Positions 43,401 through 53,667 of a DNA stretch of 64,000 bases are shown one piece after another; position 1 is the first letter of the stretch, and each line of letters opens with the position of its first letter. The stretch is taken from positions 62,001 through 126,000 of the forward strand of contig NZ_LJIC01000011.1 in NCBI RefSeq assembly GCF_001295845.1, written 5' to 3'. This DNA is from Rhodopseudomonas sp. AAP120. GTDB taxonomy: Bacteria > Pseudomonadota > Alphaproteobacteria > Rhizobiales > Xanthobacteraceae. Position numbers and translations under genes: made by a program. The notes under the pieces were generated by a model that was not told the DNA's origin, did no database searches, and was given only the letters and a program-made list of their open reading frames with translations.

Positions 43401-44069
43401 ATGCGCGCCGCCCTCCTCGCGATCTGGCAGGCCGACAGCGGGTTTCCGAACGGCTCGTTCGCGTTCTCCTATGGCGTCGAGGCGATCGCCGATCTGCGCG
43501 GCAAGCTGTCGCCGCGGTCGCTTGCGGATCTCATCGAGTCGGTGCTGCGGCTGCGCTGGGCGACGTTCGATCGCGTGCTGATGGTTCGTGCGTTCCGGGC
43601 GGGCGACGAGTTGGTCCACCTCGCGGAGCTCGATCGGCTCTGTGAGGCGATGTCGCTGCTGGAGCCGCATCGGCTCGGCTCTCGGCGTAACGGCGGTTCG
43701 TTCGTCGCGGCGCATGCGCGGCTCGGGGATCCGCTCGCCCTGCGGCTGCGCGATGCGATCGCGGCGGGTGAGTGCCTCGGACATCTGCCGGTGATGCAGG
43801 GAGCGGTCTGGCGCGCCCTGCAGTTCGATCGGCAGGCCGCGGAGATTGCCTCCGGTTACATTACGGCCTCGGGCATGATCGCGGCAGCGGTGCGCCTCGG
43901 CGCGATCGGCGCGCTGCAGGCGCAGGCTGCGCTGCAGAGCGTGCTGCCGATCATCGAGGGTCTCGTGGCGCACGGCGGCGACGATGCCGAGCCGTCGAGC
44001 TGCGTTCCCTTCATCGACATCGCCGCCGCCCGGCACATGCGGGCCGATCTGCGGTTGTTCGCAAACTGA
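43401..44069 (+). CDS. ureF: Urease accessory protein UreF (cluster 2)
   Basis: The 222-residue protein begins MRAALLAIWQADSGFPNGSFAFSYGVEAIADLRG and ends PFIDIAAARHMRADLRLFAN, the usual UreF boundaries. GHLPVMQGAVWRALQFD lies mid-protein. ATG 43401 is two bases after the ureE stop; a TTG at 43395 would overlap it. It works with UreD and UreG in nickel insertion. Confidence 0.9.
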   Translation: MRAALLAIWQADSGFPNGSFAFSYGVEAIADLRGKLSPRSLADLIESVLRLRWATFDRVLMVRAFRAGDELVHLAELDRLCEAMSLLEPHRLGSRRNGGSFVAAHARLGDPLALRLRDAIAAGECLGHLPVMQGAVWRALQFDRQAAEIASGYITASGMIAAAVRLGAIGALQAQAALQSVLPIIEGLVAHGGDDAEPSSCVPFIDIAAARHMRADLRLFAN

Positions 44070-44078
44070 GAGGCTCCG

Positions 44079-44774
44079 ATGCTGCTCACTCCGACGGAAC
44101 TCGAACGCCTGACGATCTTCAACGCCGCGGAACTGGCGCGCCGCCGCCGCGCGCGCGGGCTGAAGCTGAACTATCCGGAGGCGGTCGCGCTGATCACCGA
44201 CGATATTCTCGAGGGCGCGCGTGATGGCCGCACGGTGGCGGATCTGATCGGCTACGGCTCGACGATCCTGACCACCGACGACGTGCTGCCCGGCATCGCC
44301 GCGATGATGCATATGATCCAGGTCGAGTGCGTGTTTCCGGATGGCACCAAGCTGGTGACGGTGCACGAGCCGATCCGACCTGCGCCGGGCAGCGAGGCCG
44401 ATCCCGAACATCCCGGCTTGATCACCGCAGCGGAAGGCTCCCTTGAGCTCAACGCCGGCCGGCGGCGGCTGTCGCTCACGGCCGTCAACACCGGCGATCG
44501 CCCGATCCAGGTCGGCTCGCACTATCATTTCTTCGAGGTCAACCGCGCACTCGAATTCGATCGCGGCGCGGCCTTCAACATGCGGCTCGACATTCCGGCC
44601 GGCACTGCCGTTCGCTTCGAACCGGGCGCGTCCAAGGAAGTCACACTGGTCGAGTTCGGCGGCAGCGGCGATCTCACCGGGCTCAACAATCTCACGGCGG
44701 GGCGCGGCTCCGATCCACGCGTGCGCGAGGCGGCGCTGGCCCGCGCCAAGGCGCGCGGCTTCAGGGGAGCGTAA
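44079..44774 (+). CDS. ureA: Urease gamma-beta fusion subunit UreAB (cluster 2)
   Basis: The 231-residue fusion has gamma ([43 protein letters not shown], then [18 protein letters not shown]) and beta ([58 protein letters not shown]) regions. The same fusion occurs in cluster 1, so both clusters derive from an ancestor with fused UreAB. It lies four bases before ureC. Confidence 0.93.
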   Translation: MLLTPTELERLTIFNAAELARRRRARGLKLNYPEAVALITDDILEGARDGRTVADLIGYGSTILTTDDVLPGIAAMMHMIQVECVFPDGTKLVTVHEPIRPAPGSEADPEHPGLITAAEGSLELNAGRRRLSLTAVNTGDRPIQVGSHYHFFEVNRALEFDRGAAFNMRLDIPAGTAVRFEPGASKEVTLVEFGGSGDLTGLNNLTAGRGSDPRVREAALARAKARGFRGA

Positions 44775-44778
44775 CACC

Positions 44779-46488
44779 ATGGCGAAGATTCAGAGGCGCG
44801 ACTATGCCGCGCTGTACGGCCCCACCACCGGCGACAGCATCCGGCTCGGCGACACCGCGCTCCAGGCGGTGGTCGAGAAGGACTACGCGGTGTATGGCGA
44901 CGAGTGTCTGCACGGCGGCGGCAAGACGCTGCGCGACGGCATCGGCATGGCCGGCATCACCAGCGCCGAGGGCGCGCTCGATTTCCTGCTGTGCAACGTC
45001 ACGGTGATCGATCCGGTGCTCGGCATCGTCAAGGGTGATCTCGGCATTCGGCATGGCCGCATCGTCGGCATCGGCAAGGCCGGCAATCCGGCGATCATGG
45101 ACGGCGTCGATCAGCGGCTGATCGTGTCGACCGGCACTACGGTGCGCGATTGCGAAGGCATGATCGCGACGCCGGGCGCGATCGACGTCCACGTGCATTT
45201 CGACAGCGCCGGCCTGGTCGAGCACGCGCTCGCCAGCGGCATCACCACGATGATCGGCGGTTCGCTCGGCCCGATCACGGTCGGCATCGATTCCGGTGGC
45301 CCGTTCAACACCGGCAAGATGCTGCAGGCGGCCGAAGCGTGGCCCATGAATTTCGGCTTCCTCGGCCGCGGCAATTCGCACGTCGCGCCGCCGATGGTTG
45401 AGCAGCTCGAAACCGGCGTGATGGGGTTGAAGCTGCACGAGGACTGGGGCTCGATGCCGGCGGCGATCGATTGCTGCCTGCGCGTCGCCGACGAATACGA
45501 CTTCCAGGTCCAGATCCACACCGACACGCTGAACGAGTCCGGCTTCGTCGAGGATACGCTGCAGGCGATCGGCGGCCGCACCATCCACATGTATCACACC
45601 GAAGGCGCCGGCGGCGGCCACGCTCCGGACATCATCCGCGTCGCCGGCGAGATGCACTGCCTGCCGTCGTCGACCAATCCGACCAATCCCTACACGGTCA
45701 ACACCTTCGACGAACACCTCGACATGACGATGGTGTGCCACCATCTCAATCCGGCGATCCCCGAGGACGTCGCCTTCGCCGAGAGCCGCATCCGGGCCCA
45801 GACCATCGCGGCCGAAGACGTGCTGCACGATATCGGCGCGATCTCGATGCTCGGCTCGGACAGCCAGGGCATGGGCCGTATCCACGAAGTGATCTGCCGG
45901 ACCTGGCAGCTCGCCTCGAAGATGAAGCAGCAGCGCGGCGCCCTGCCGGAAGATCAACCCGGCATGGGCGACAACGCGCGCATCAAGCGCTACATCGCCA
46001 AATACACCATCAATGCGGCGAAGACCTTCGGCATCGCCGATCACATCGGCTCGCTGGAAGACGGCAAGCTCGCCGACATCGTGGTGTGGAAGCCGGCGTT
46101 CTTCGGCATCAAGCCGGAGCTGGTGATCAAGGGCGGCTTCATCGCCTGGGGCGCGATGGGCGACAGCGCGGCGTCGCTGATGACCTGCGAGCCGATCCTG
46201 ATGCGGCCGCAATGGGGCTCGTTCGGCCGCGCGCCGGCTGCGCTGTCGGCTTGCTTCGTGCATCCGCTGGCGATCGACGGCGGCATCGCGGGGAAGCTCG
46301 GCCTGTCGAAATCGTTCCTGCCGGTGAAGGGCACGCGCACGCTCAGCAAGCGCGACATGCTGCACAACGACGCGTGTCCGCGGATCACCGTCAATCCGGA
46401 TACGTTCGACGTCTTCGTCGATGGTGAACTTGCGACCTGCGAGCCCGCGACCGAGCTGCCGCTGGCGCGGCGCTATATGTTGAGGTGA
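44779..46488 (+). CDS. ureC: Urease alpha subunit UreC (cluster 2)
   Basis: The 569-residue catalytic subunit has HVH in [10 protein letters not shown], carbamylated Lys at about 218 in [39 protein letters not shown], the CHH flap at 320-322 in MVCHHLNP and the metal aspartate in [11 protein letters not shown]. The region after HVHF ([24 protein letters not shown]) differs from classical ureases, so this enzyme is also somewhat divergent. It hydrolyses urea to ammonia and CO2 in the cytoplasm. ureG begins four bases after it. Confidence 0.94.
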   Translation: MAKIQRRDYAALYGPTTGDSIRLGDTALQAVVEKDYAVYGDECLHGGGKTLRDGIGMAGITSAEGALDFLLCNVTVIDPVLGIVKGDLGIRHGRIVGIGKAGNPAIMDGVDQRLIVSTGTTVRDCEGMIATPGAIDVHVHFDSAGLVEHALASGITTMIGGSLGPITVGIDSGGPFNTGKMLQAAEAWPMNFGFLGRGNSHVAPPMVEQLETGVMGLKLHEDWGSMPAAIDCCLRVADEYDFQVQIHTDTLNESGFVEDTLQAIGGRTIHMYHTEGAGGGHAPDIIRVAGEMHCLPSSTNPTNPYTVNTFDEHLDMTMVCHHLNPAIPEDVAFAESRIRAQTIAAEDVLHDIGAISMLGSDSQGMGRIHEVICRTWQLASKMKQQRGALPEDQPGMGDNARIKRYIAKYTINAAKTFGIADHIGSLEDGKLADIVVWKPAFFGIKPELVIKGGFIAWGAMGDSAASLMTCEPILMRPQWGSFGRAPAALSACFVHPLAIDGGIAGKLGLSKSFLPVKGTRTLSKRDMLHNDACPRITVNPDTFDVFVDGELATCEPATELPLARRYMLR

Positions 46489-46491
46489 CGC

Positions 46492-47148
46492 ATGGGACTG
46501 CAACAGACGCCAATGAGCACGAGCACCGGCGCACGGCCGTCCGTCGCCGCCCGCATCGGCATCGGCGGGCCGGTGGGCTCCGGCAAGACGGCGCTGATCG
46601 AAGCGCTGATCCCGGTGCTGCAGCGCCGCGGCGTCGATTTCGCCGTCGTCACCAACGATCTCGTCACCAAGGAAGACGCCGAGCGGCTGCGGCGCTCGGG
46701 GCTGATCGATCCGGCGCGGGTGTCTGCGGTCGAGGCGGGCGCCTGTCCGCACACGGTGATCCGCGAAGATCCGACGCTGAACATCGCGGCGGGTGACGCG
46801 CTGGAGGCGAAGTTTCCCGGCCTCGAACTGGTGCTGTTCGAATCCGGCGGCGACAATCTCGCCTCGACGTTTTCGCTCGATCTCGTCGACTGGTGGATAT
46901 TCGTCATCGACGTCGCCGGCGGCGACGACATCCCACGCAAGCGCGGGCCGGGCGTGATCAAATGCGACCTGCTGGTGGTCAACAAGGTGGACCTCGCGCC
47001 GCATGTCGGCGTGGTGCTTGACGCGATGCTGGCGGAGGCGGAGCGGGTGCGCGGCGGGCGGCCGGTGATCGCCACCAATGCACGTTCGGGTGTGGGGATT
47101 GAGGCGGTGGCCGATGCAATTACTTCCGCCGTCCTGTTTCACGCCTGA
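46492..47148 (+). CDS. ureG: Urease accessory GTPase UreG (cluster 2)
   Basis: This 218-residue GTPase has P-loop [31 protein letters not shown] (nickel-binding CPH), [28 protein letters not shown] and NKVD. Long identical stretches are shared with cluster 1 UreG, which makes UreG the best-conserved protein between the two clusters. It overlaps ureD by 35 bp. Confidence 0.94.
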   Translation: MGLQQTPMSTSTGARPSVAARIGIGGPVGSGKTALIEALIPVLQRRGVDFAVVTNDLVTKEDAERLRRSGLIDPARVSAVEAGACPHTVIREDPTLNIAAGDALEAKFPGLELVLFESGGDNLASTFSLDLVDWWIFVIDVAGGDDIPRKRGPGVIKCDLLVVNKVDLAPHVGVVLDAMLAEAERVRGGRPVIATNARSGVGIEAVADAITSAVLFHA

Positions 47149-47968
47149 GCCGTCGCGCGTTGCGGCGGCGCACCTTACGGCCGAGTTTGCCGGCGGCCGG
47201 ACGATCCTGCGCCGGCAACAGGTCGGCTATCCGTGGCACCTGACGCGCGGCTTCTACCTCGACGGTGCGCGCCCCGATCTGCTGACGCTGTATCTGCAGT
47301 CGGCCGCCGGCGGCATGTATGGCGCCGACGATCTGCAATTCGACGTGACGGTCGGCGAAGGCGCCGCGCTGCATCTGACGACGCAATCGGCAACCGTGGT
47401 GCACCCTGGCCGCGATCGCCCGGCAACGCTGCGCCAGCGCATCGAGGTCGGAGCCGGCGGATTCGCGGCGCTCACCAGCGATCCCTACATTCTGTTTCCG
47501 GACGCTGAACTATCTTTGTCGAGCACGGCGGTGGTCGATCAAGACGGCGTGCTGCTGATCGCCGACGGTTTTTCGACGCATTGCCCGCCGCGATCGACCG
47601 GCGTGTTTCGGCGATTTGCCAACGAGCTGCGGATCGAACGGCCAGATGGCCGGCTGCTGATGCTGGATCGCGGTGCGCTGCGCGGCAGCGATCTTCGCGG
47701 TGATTTCGATGCGCTCGGCGGCGCACGCGCGGCAGCCTCGGTCGTGCTGATCGCACCGCCGGACCGGCTGCCACCCGGCGAGGAGATCGAGGCGGAAGCC
47801 GATCGTGTCGGCTGCTTCGCCGGCGTCTCGCAGGCGCCGAACGAGGCCGGCCTGGTGGTGCGGATGACGGCGCCGGACGCCGGCGGGCTGACGCGCGGCA
47901 TCACCGCGGGGTTTCACGTCATCACCCGCCACGTGTTCGGCGTCGATCTTGCGCCGCGGCGCAAGTAA
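47114..47968 (+). CDS. ureD: Urease accessory protein UreD (cluster 2)
   Basis: From ATG 47114 the protein has 284 residues with [71 protein letters not shown] and [16 protein letters not shown]. These are UreD features in the expected order. The start lies inside ureG; an upstream start at 47078 would only add non-conserved residues. Its stop codon directly abuts the stop of the convergent VWA gene, leaving no intergenic base. Confidence 0.88.
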   Translation: MQLLPPSCFTPEPSRVAAAHLTAEFAGGRTILRRQQVGYPWHLTRGFYLDGARPDLLTLYLQSAAGGMYGADDLQFDVTVGEGAALHLTTQSATVVHPGRDRPATLRQRIEVGAGGFAALTSDPYILFPDAELSLSSTAVVDQDGVLLIADGFSTHCPPRSTGVFRRFANELRIERPDGRLLMLDRGALRGSDLRGDFDALGGARAAASVVLIAPPDRLPPGEEIEAEADRVGCFAGVSQAPNEAGLVVRMTAPDAGGLTRGITAGFHVITRHVFGVDLAPRRK

Positions 47969-50269
47969 TCAGCGGCGGGCGAGGCGGAAGTAGAGCTCCG
48001 ACAGCCGGCTCGGCAGATCCTCGACGCGGTGCACCAGCATGGTGTTGCCGCGGCCGAAGATCCGCGCGGCCGCGTTCATGCCGCCGCTGCCCAGCACCAC
48101 GCCAAAGCTGTCGATGCCGCGCGCATGCAGGTGCATCACGGCGCGCCGCGCGTCTTCGATCAGATCGGCCGGGTCATCGACGTCGATATCCGATGGCTCG
48201 CCGTCGGTGAGCACCAGCACCAGCTTGCGGAAGCTGTTGCGCTCGCTGATGACCGCACCGGCATGGCGCAGCGCCGTGCCGAGCCGGGTCGAATAGCCGG
48301 AGACGAGGCCGTCGAGCCGCGCCATGCTGTCGGGGCCATAGCTTTCACTGAAGGCTTTCACCGTGGTCAGCTTGACGTCGTCGCGTCCATCCGACGCGAA
48401 GGCGAGCAGGCCGAATGGATCCTGCAGCGCCTGCATGGCCTCGGCGAGAACCGCGACCGCGAGGCGCTCGACATCGAGCACGGTCGCGCCCGAAGCGAGG
48501 CGATCGTTGGTCGACTGCGAGGTATCGATCAGCAGCAGCGTTGCGAGATCGCGATGTTTGGAGGTCGACGAACGGAACACCCGCGGGTCGGGATCCTGTC
48601 CGGTGCGTAGCGCCAGCCCGGCGTCGATCACGGCATCGAGATCGAGATCGTGGCCGTCCTGCTGACGATTGAGCCGGATCGAGCGGCCGACGCGCAGTCC
48701 GCGCACCAGTTGCGCGACGCGGCCGCGCAGGACATCGGCGCGATCGAGCGCTTCGATAATCCGCTTCGGATGGCCGCGCACGGCCGCGACTTCGCGCACC
48801 GTCGTCCAGTCTGGGCGCTCGATGCCGTGGCGGCGATCCCATTCCGGATAGGTCGCCAGCACGGTGCCGCGCGCGTCCGGCGCCACCGGCCGCGCCTTGC
48901 CGGCTTCGCTGTCCTGTCGCTGCTCGTCAGTGTTGCTCGGGCCGTCCTCGGCTTCCTGTTGCTCGATGCGGGCGGCATCGATGAACATCTCCAAGACTTC
49001 GGCGTTTGCCTGCGGCGGTTCGTCGAAGTCCCACAGGCCGAGATTGTCGTCGCGATACACCGGCTCGACCACATAGGTCTTGGCGTTGAACTGCACCCGC
49101 ATCTGGCCGAGATCGTTACCGAGCAGCATCCCGATCTCGCGCGAGATCGCCGGATCGTTCAGCCGCGGAAGAGCTTGCGCGAACAGCGCGCGGCCCTTGG
49201 CGACGAAGCCGTCGTCGTCTTGATAGTCCGGATCGAACAGCGCACGGGACAGCCGCGCCAGCAGCGCCGGCGCGGTGGCGATGCCGGCGGGCCTTGCGGT
49301 GTGATACGGCGCCCACAGCCGGCGCAGGCCCGGCAGCTGCCGCATCGCCAAGGTCTCGATGCGCGCGTCCTCGATCAACCCGACCAGCACGATCTGCAGC
49401 GGTTTCAGCTTGCCGACGACGAAACGATCGCTACCGAGGACGAGGTGCGCATGCGCGTGGGCGGCGGCGGCGCGATACAGTGCCCACGCGGCGTCGCCCT
49501 CGAAACCGCGATACACGTCCGGCAGCCGGATCAGCGGTCCGGCGATCGACGCCCGCCGTGGAATTGCGGTGTCGGCCGGCGGCAGGCTGCGCAGCAGCGG
49601 CACGTGGCCCCACAGCGCGGTGACGAACGTCTTGAGGTGCCGCTCGGCCTCGGCGAAATCGACGCCGCCGAACTCGCGGCTGATCAGCCGCCGCGCCAGC
49701 TCGTGCTGCAGCGTGAAGTAGTCGAGCCGGACCGTCTTGTTGCCCGCGGCGAGCTTCAACCCGGCGGCGATGAAGTTCTCGAATGCCTCGACCGAACCGG
49801 GCGCCAGGATCGCAGCCATCCGCTGCGCCATCGGCTCGATCACCTCCGGCGCCTCGCGCGACAGACCGCGCAGCGCGCTCCACCAGCGCGCCAGCATCGG
49901 CTCCGACGCGAAGGCGTTGCGGGCGATCGGCAGCGATTTCAGGCTGAGCGCGGCCGCGCGCGCGCCGGCATGGCGGCAGATCTCCGCGGCGGCGTCGGCA
50001 GCTTCCAGCAGCGGCGTGAGGGCTGCGGCCGGGTGACTGCGGCTGATATCCCAATAGGCGATCAGTCCGGTCGGGCCGAGATTGACGTTGGCCAGCGCGA
50101 GCACCGCGGCCGACCACGCGTTCAGTTCGTCCGCGCTAAATCGATCGCTCAGCTCCGCCCATGTCGCCTCGAACGGCGCCCGCAACACATCGCGCTGGCG
50201 CATCATCTGGCGCAGCGTCTGCGTGGCAGACGTCGCCTGCACCGGGCTGAGCGGGGCAGTCGTGCTCAC
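47969..50269 (-). CDS. VWA-domain protein, CbbO/NorD family
   Basis: A GTG at 50269 overlaps the ATPase stop (GTGA) and gives 766 residues. The C-terminal third is a von Willebrand A domain with the MIDAS motif LLIDTSQS and [14 protein letters not shown]. The helical N-terminal part and the spacer near 470 ([17 protein letters not shown]) match the CbbO/NorD group. These proteins work with a MoxR ATPase to remodel a metal enzyme, such as RubisCO or nitric-oxide reductase. The length is nearer that recalled for CbbO than for NorD. Neither target is encoded nearby. Confidence 0.85.
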   Translation of the reverse strand: MSTTAPLSPVQATSATQTLRQMMRQRDVLRAPFEATWAELSDRFSADELNAWSAAVLALANVNLGPTGLIAYWDISRSHPAAALTPLLEAADAAAEICRHAGARAAALSLKSLPIARNAFASEPMLARWWSALRGLSREAPEVIEPMAQRMAAILAPGSVEAFENFIAAGLKLAAGNKTVRLDYFTLQHELARRLISREFGGVDFAEAERHLKTFVTALWGHVPLLRSLPPADTAIPRRASIAGPLIRLPDVYRGFEGDAAWALYRAAAAHAHAHLVLGSDRFVVGKLKPLQIVLVGLIEDARIETLAMRQLPGLRRLWAPYHTARPAGIATAPALLARLSRALFDPDYQDDDGFVAKGRALFAQALPRLNDPAISREIGMLLGNDLGQMRVQFNAKTYVVEPVYRDDNLGLWDFDEPPQANAEVLEMFIDAARIEQQEAEDGPSNTDEQRQDSEAGKARPVAPDARGTVLATYPEWDRRHGIERPDWTTVREVAAVRGHPKRIIEALDRADVLRGRVAQLVRGLRVGRSIRLNRQQDGHDLDLDAVIDAGLALRTGQDPDPRVFRSSTSKHRDLATLLLIDTSQSTNDRLASGATVLDVERLAVAVLAEAMQALQDPFGLLAFASDGRDDVKLTTVKAFSESYGPDSMARLDGLVSGYSTRLGTALRHAGAVISERNSFRKLVLVLTDGEPSDIDVDDPADLIEDARRAVMHLHARGIDSFGVVLGSGGMNAAARIFGRGNTMLVHRVEDLPSRLSELYFRLARR

Positions 50270-51066
50270 GGCATGCACGCGTCGATCGCGGCGCGCAGCG
50301 CGGCGCGGACGTCGGGATTGTCGGTGATCGGCAGGACGATGCTCGACTGCACGGCGGTGGCGAGCGGCAGGCCGCCGCGCACCAGCCGGCCGGCATGAAT
50401 CAGCATCCGGGTCGAGGCGCCTTCGTCGAGGCCGTGGCCCTGCAGATTGCGCGAACGCTGCCCGATCGCCACCAGCACGTCGGCCAGCGCGGCATCGGCG
50501 CCGCTTTCGCGCGTCACGATCGCGCTCTCGATTTGCGGCGGCGGGTAGGAGAAGTCGATCGCCAGGAAGCGCTGCTTGGTGGATTCCTTGAGGTCCTTGA
50601 CGGCGCTCTGATAGCCCGGGTTGTAGGAAATCGTGAGTTGGAAGTCGGCATGCGCCGGCACGATCTCGTTGTGCTTCTCCAGCGGCAGCACCCGCCGCGC
50701 GTCGGTCAGCGGATGGATCACCACGGTGGTGTCCTGCCGGGCCTCGACGATTTCGTCCAGATAGCAGATGGCGCCCTGGCGTACCGCTTGCGTCAGCGGG
50801 CCGTCGTGCCAGACGGTGCCTTCGGGCTCTAGCAGATAGCGGCCGGCGAGGTCGGCGGCGGTCATGTCCTCGTGCGCCGCCACGGTGATCAGCGGCCTGC
50901 CGAGCCGCCACGCCATGTGTTCGACGAACCGCGTCTTGCCGCAGCCGGTTGGCCCCTTGAGCATCACCGGCAGCCGCTCGTCATAGGCGGCGCGAAAGAT
51001 CTCGATCTCGTCGCCGTGCGGCTGGTAGTAGGGCTCGGATGTGATCCGGTATGCGTCCAGGCTCAT
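50266..51066 (-). CDS. MoxR-family AAA+ ATPase, CbbQ/NirQ/NorQ type
   Basis: The 266-residue ATPase starts [28 protein letters not shown]. It has Walker [19 protein letters not shown], Walker [17 protein letters not shown], and the subfamily signature [22 protein letters not shown] and [19 protein letters not shown]. It is preceded by a GGAGG ribosome-binding site. With the VWA partner it forms an activase or insertase. The subfamily alone does not tell CbbQ from NorQ, and the physiological target cannot be named from this window. The 222 bp upstream hold its promoter and the 3' end of the phn operon. Confidence 0.88.
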   Translation of the reverse strand: MSLDAYRITSEPYYQPHGDEIEIFRAAYDERLPVMLKGPTGCGKTRFVEHMAWRLGRPLITVAAHEDMTAADLAGRYLLEPEGTVWHDGPLTQAVRQGAICYLDEIVEARQDTTVVIHPLTDARRVLPLEKHNEIVPAHADFQLTISYNPGYQSAVKDLKESTKQRFLAIDFSYPPPQIESAIVTRESGADAALADVLVAIGQRSRNLQGHGLDEGASTRMLIHAGRLVRGGLPLATAVQSSIVLPITDNPDVRAALRAAIDACMP

Positions 51067-51288
51067 GCAATCCTCCGAAGGTGAACGAAGGACGGGCGCC
51101 GCGGAAGGGAGATCGGAATATGCGGCAGCCACCGTCCCTGCAAAAAGGGATCATGGCAATCACTGCCGCTCTGGCGCGCTGCTGCCTTGAAGCGCGCTTG
51201 ATCGCTGACAATAGCCCGAAACCAGGCGAGCGCAAGGGCGGAGCCGTCCGCGGGGATGGCCGGGGGACAGGCTCTCAGGTCTTGCGAC

Positions 51289-51909
51289 CTACCACATCGT
51301 CTCGGCGGCGCGCTGTGGCCAGGCGCGGTCGTAGGCGTCACCGCCGACCCGGCCCTCGGTCATCGACGCCAGGATCTGGCCCGGCGTCGGCAGCGTGGCG
51401 GGATCGATGTGCTTGTCGGGATTCCACAGCTCCGACCGGATCAGCGCCCGGCCGCATTGGAAGTAGATCTCCTCGACGGTCATCACCACCACGCTGCGCG
51501 GCGCCTTGCCGTCGACCTTGAAGGACTCCAGCAGCGCCGCGTCGGCGCTGATGAGCGCGCGGCCGTTGATGCGCAGGGCGTTGAGCGAGCCGGGGATCAG
51601 CAGCATTAAGGCGACGCGCGGATCGCGGACGATGTTGCGCAGCGAGTCGATGCGATTGTTGCCGCGGCGATCGGGCAGCATCAGCGTCGTGTCGTCGTGG
51701 ATGTGAATGAAGCCCGGCAGGTCGCCGCGGGGCGAGCAGTCGAGGCCTTCCGGTCCGACGGTCGCCAGCGCCGCAAACGGCGAGCGCTCGATCAGCGTGC
51801 GATAGGCCGAGGTGATGCGGTGCGCGACCTTCTCGGTAGAGGCGTCGTTGGGCACGCCGTACAGCGCCTCGAGCTCGGCGACGGAGCCGATGGCCGGGAT
51901 CGTCGTCAT
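51289..51909 (-). CDS. PPOX-class flavoprotein (MSMEG_1061-like), coupled to phnN
   Basis: The 206-residue split-barrel flavoprotein has SPFAALATVGPEGLDCSPRGDLPGFIHIHDDTTLMLPDRRGNNRIDSLRNIVRDPRVALMLLIPG, the FMN-binding region of pyridoxamine-5'-phosphate-oxidase-like proteins. EIYFQCGRALIRSELW follows. Its ATG overlaps the phnN stop (ATGA), so it is the last gene of the C-P lyase operon. Its reaction is unknown. It is not one of the classical phn genes, and a redox or detoxification task linked to phosphonate use is possible. Confidence 0.85.
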   Translation of the reverse strand: MTTIPAIGSVAELEALYGVPNDASTEKVAHRITSAYRTLIERSPFAALATVGPEGLDCSPRGDLPGFIHIHDDTTLMLPDRRGNNRIDSLRNIVRDPRVALMLLIPGSLNALRINGRALISADAALLESFKVDGKAPRSVVVMTVEEIYFQCGRALIRSELWNPDKHIDPATLPTPGQILASMTEGRVGGDAYDRAWPQRAAETMW

Positions 51910-52505
51910 CGTGTGTTCCTTGCAGCTTCCGGCGTGCCGCGTATGATCGCCAGCAACTCGTGCGCGTGATCGTCGGGACTTGCGACGTTCATGATCGTGA
52001 AGTCGGCGATCTCGCCGCCGACGTTGCGTCCGATCCGGTCCGAACTCATCGCGTCGCTGCTGCGGGCGCGCAGCGCAATGCGGCGCGCCAGCACGTCCGG
52101 CGGCGCCGTGATCTGGACCACCACGACGTTGGCGTAGGTCTGCCGCGCCTGTGCGATCACCGTGCGCGACACGTTCGCCACCACGGTGCGGCCGGCGCGG
52201 ATGTCGTTGTCGATGCTGCGTAGCACGCCGTAAGAGTGACCGTGCGCCTCCCAGTGCAGCGCGAATTCGCCTGCAGCGATCATGGCGCGGAACGCCTCGG
52301 GCGTGCTCTGCAGATTGTCCTCGGCGGGCGAGGGTTCGCGCGTCACCACGCGGCGCGCGAAGCCGACGCCGGTTTCGCCGAGGCAAGCGATCCGGGCGAT
52401 GCCGAGCAGGGTGTCCTTGCCGGCGCCGCTCGGCCCGACGACCAGCACCAGCCGGCCCGGTCCGATCCGGCTCTGCTGCGGGGCGATCGGCGCGAGCTCG
52501 GTCAT
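51906..52505 (-). CDS. phnN: Ribose 1,5-bisphosphate phosphokinase PhnN
   Basis: The 199-residue guanylate-kinase-like protein has GRLVLVVGPSGAGKDTLLGIAR (P-loop), ARRVVTREPSPAEDN and FALHWEAHGHSYGV. PhnN converts ribose 1,5-bisphosphate from the C-P lyase pathway into PRPP. It overlaps phnM (ATGA) and the PPOX gene at its other end. Confidence 0.92.
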   Translation of the reverse strand: MTELAPIAPQQSRIGPGRLVLVVGPSGAGKDTLLGIARIACLGETGVGFARRVVTREPSPAEDNLQSTPEAFRAMIAAGEFALHWEAHGHSYGVLRSIDNDIRAGRTVVANVSRTVIAQARQTYANVVVVQITAPPDVLARRIALRARSSDAMSSDRIGRNVGGEIADFTIMNVASPDDHAHELLAIIRGTPEAARNTR

Positions 52506-53653
52506 GCCACCCGGTGTCCTTCGCGCCAGACGCTGCGCACCGCCGGCACGTCGTGCGCGACATGGACGCGGATCAGGTCGGCGCGCTTGCCGACAGCGAT
52601 CTCGCCGCGATCGGGCAGGCCGACCGCCTCGGCCGGCGCCTTGGTGACGGTGCGGACCGCCGCGGCGAGATCGATCGCCGGCGCGCGCAGCGGCAATTGC
52701 AGCGCCGCCATCAGCAGGCTCGACGGGATGTAGTCCGACGACAAAATGTCCAGCAGTCCTTCGTGCGCGAGATCGATGGCCGCGATATTGCCGGAGTGCG
52801 AGCCGCCGCGCACCACGTTGGGCGCGCCCATCAGGATGTCGATGCCCGCCTCGTGCAGGCCGCGCGCCGCTTCCAGCGTGGTCGGGAATTCGGCGACCGC
52901 CACCTTGTCGCGGATCGCCTCGACGACGTTCTCCTCGGTGGTGTCGTCGTGGCTCGCCAGCGGAATGGCGTGCTGATGCGCCAGCGCGACGATCGCGCGC
53001 ATGTTAGCGTCGGCGTAGTTCTCCTTGCAGTACACGCGCCGCGCGAACATCACGTCGAGCTCGGCGTCGGTCATGCCGGCGCCCTTGCCGCGATAGTAAT
53101 CGCGCAGCTTCTCCTCGTCGCGAAACTGGCGCTGCCCCGGCGTGTGGTCCATCAGCGACATCAGCCGGATGTCGGGCCGGTCGATCAGCTCCTTGGCTTC
53201 GGCGACGACGTTGGGCATCGGAATTTCGCAGCGCAGATGCAGGAAATGATCGGCACGCAGCAGATTGGCATCGCGCGCAGCCGAGATCGCTCCGGCCAGC
53301 ACGATCGCCTGGCCGTCGACGTCCTCGGCGCCTTCCTCGCGCCACACCCGCAGCGAGTCCAGCACGGTGGTGATGCCGCAGGTCGCGAGCTGGCCGTCAT
53401 AGGAAACCACGGCTGCCACCGGATTCCACTGCACCTTGGGGCGCGGCATGTAGTGCGCCTCGAGATGATCGGTGTGCAGTTCGATCAGGCCGGGCATCAG
53501 CAGATCGCCGCCCATGTCGTGGCCGCCGGCGGGCACGCCGGTCTCGCCGATCTCGGCGATGCGGCCGTCCGCAACCGCGAGCCAGCCGTGCTCGATGACG
53601 CGGTCGGCCAGCACGATGCGGGCATTGCGAAGGATGAAGTCGGAATTCGTCAT
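52502..53653 (-). CDS. phnM: RPnTP diphosphatase PhnM
   Basis: The 383-residue amidohydrolase-fold protein has NARIVLADRVIEHGW at the N-terminus, the metal motif LMPGLIELHTDHLEAHYMPRPKVQW, SLMDHTPGQRQFRD, SHDDTTEENV and MGAPNVVRGGSHSGN. PhnM removes pyrophosphate from ribose-1-methylphosphonate triphosphate before C-P cleavage. Its length matches E. coli PhnM. It lies 14 bp after phnL. Confidence 0.94.
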   Translation of the reverse strand: MTNSDFILRNARIVLADRVIEHGWLAVADGRIAEIGETGVPAGGHDMGGDLLMPGLIELHTDHLEAHYMPRPKVQWNPVAAVVSYDGQLATCGITTVLDSLRVWREEGAEDVDGQAIVLAGAISAARDANLLRADHFLHLRCEIPMPNVVAEAKELIDRPDIRLMSLMDHTPGQRQFRDEEKLRDYYRGKGAGMTDAELDVMFARRVYCKENYADANMRAIVALAHQHAIPLASHDDTTEENVVEAIRDKVAVAEFPTTLEAARGLHEAGIDILMGAPNVVRGGSHSGNIAAIDLAHEGLLDILSSDYIPSSLLMAALQLPLRAPAIDLAAAVRTVTKAPAEAVGLPDRGEIAVGKRADLIRVHVAHDVPAVRSVWREGHRVA

Positions 53654-53667
53654 TACTGTCTCTCTCG

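Noticed and set aside
51241-51300. CTCTCAGGTC near the end of the phn operon, similar to part of a glycine riboswitch
   Set aside because: The rest of the aptamer consensus is absent, and the location is at the 3' end of one operon and upstream of an ATPase unrelated to glycine. The small AGGTC/GACCT hairpin has no T-run.
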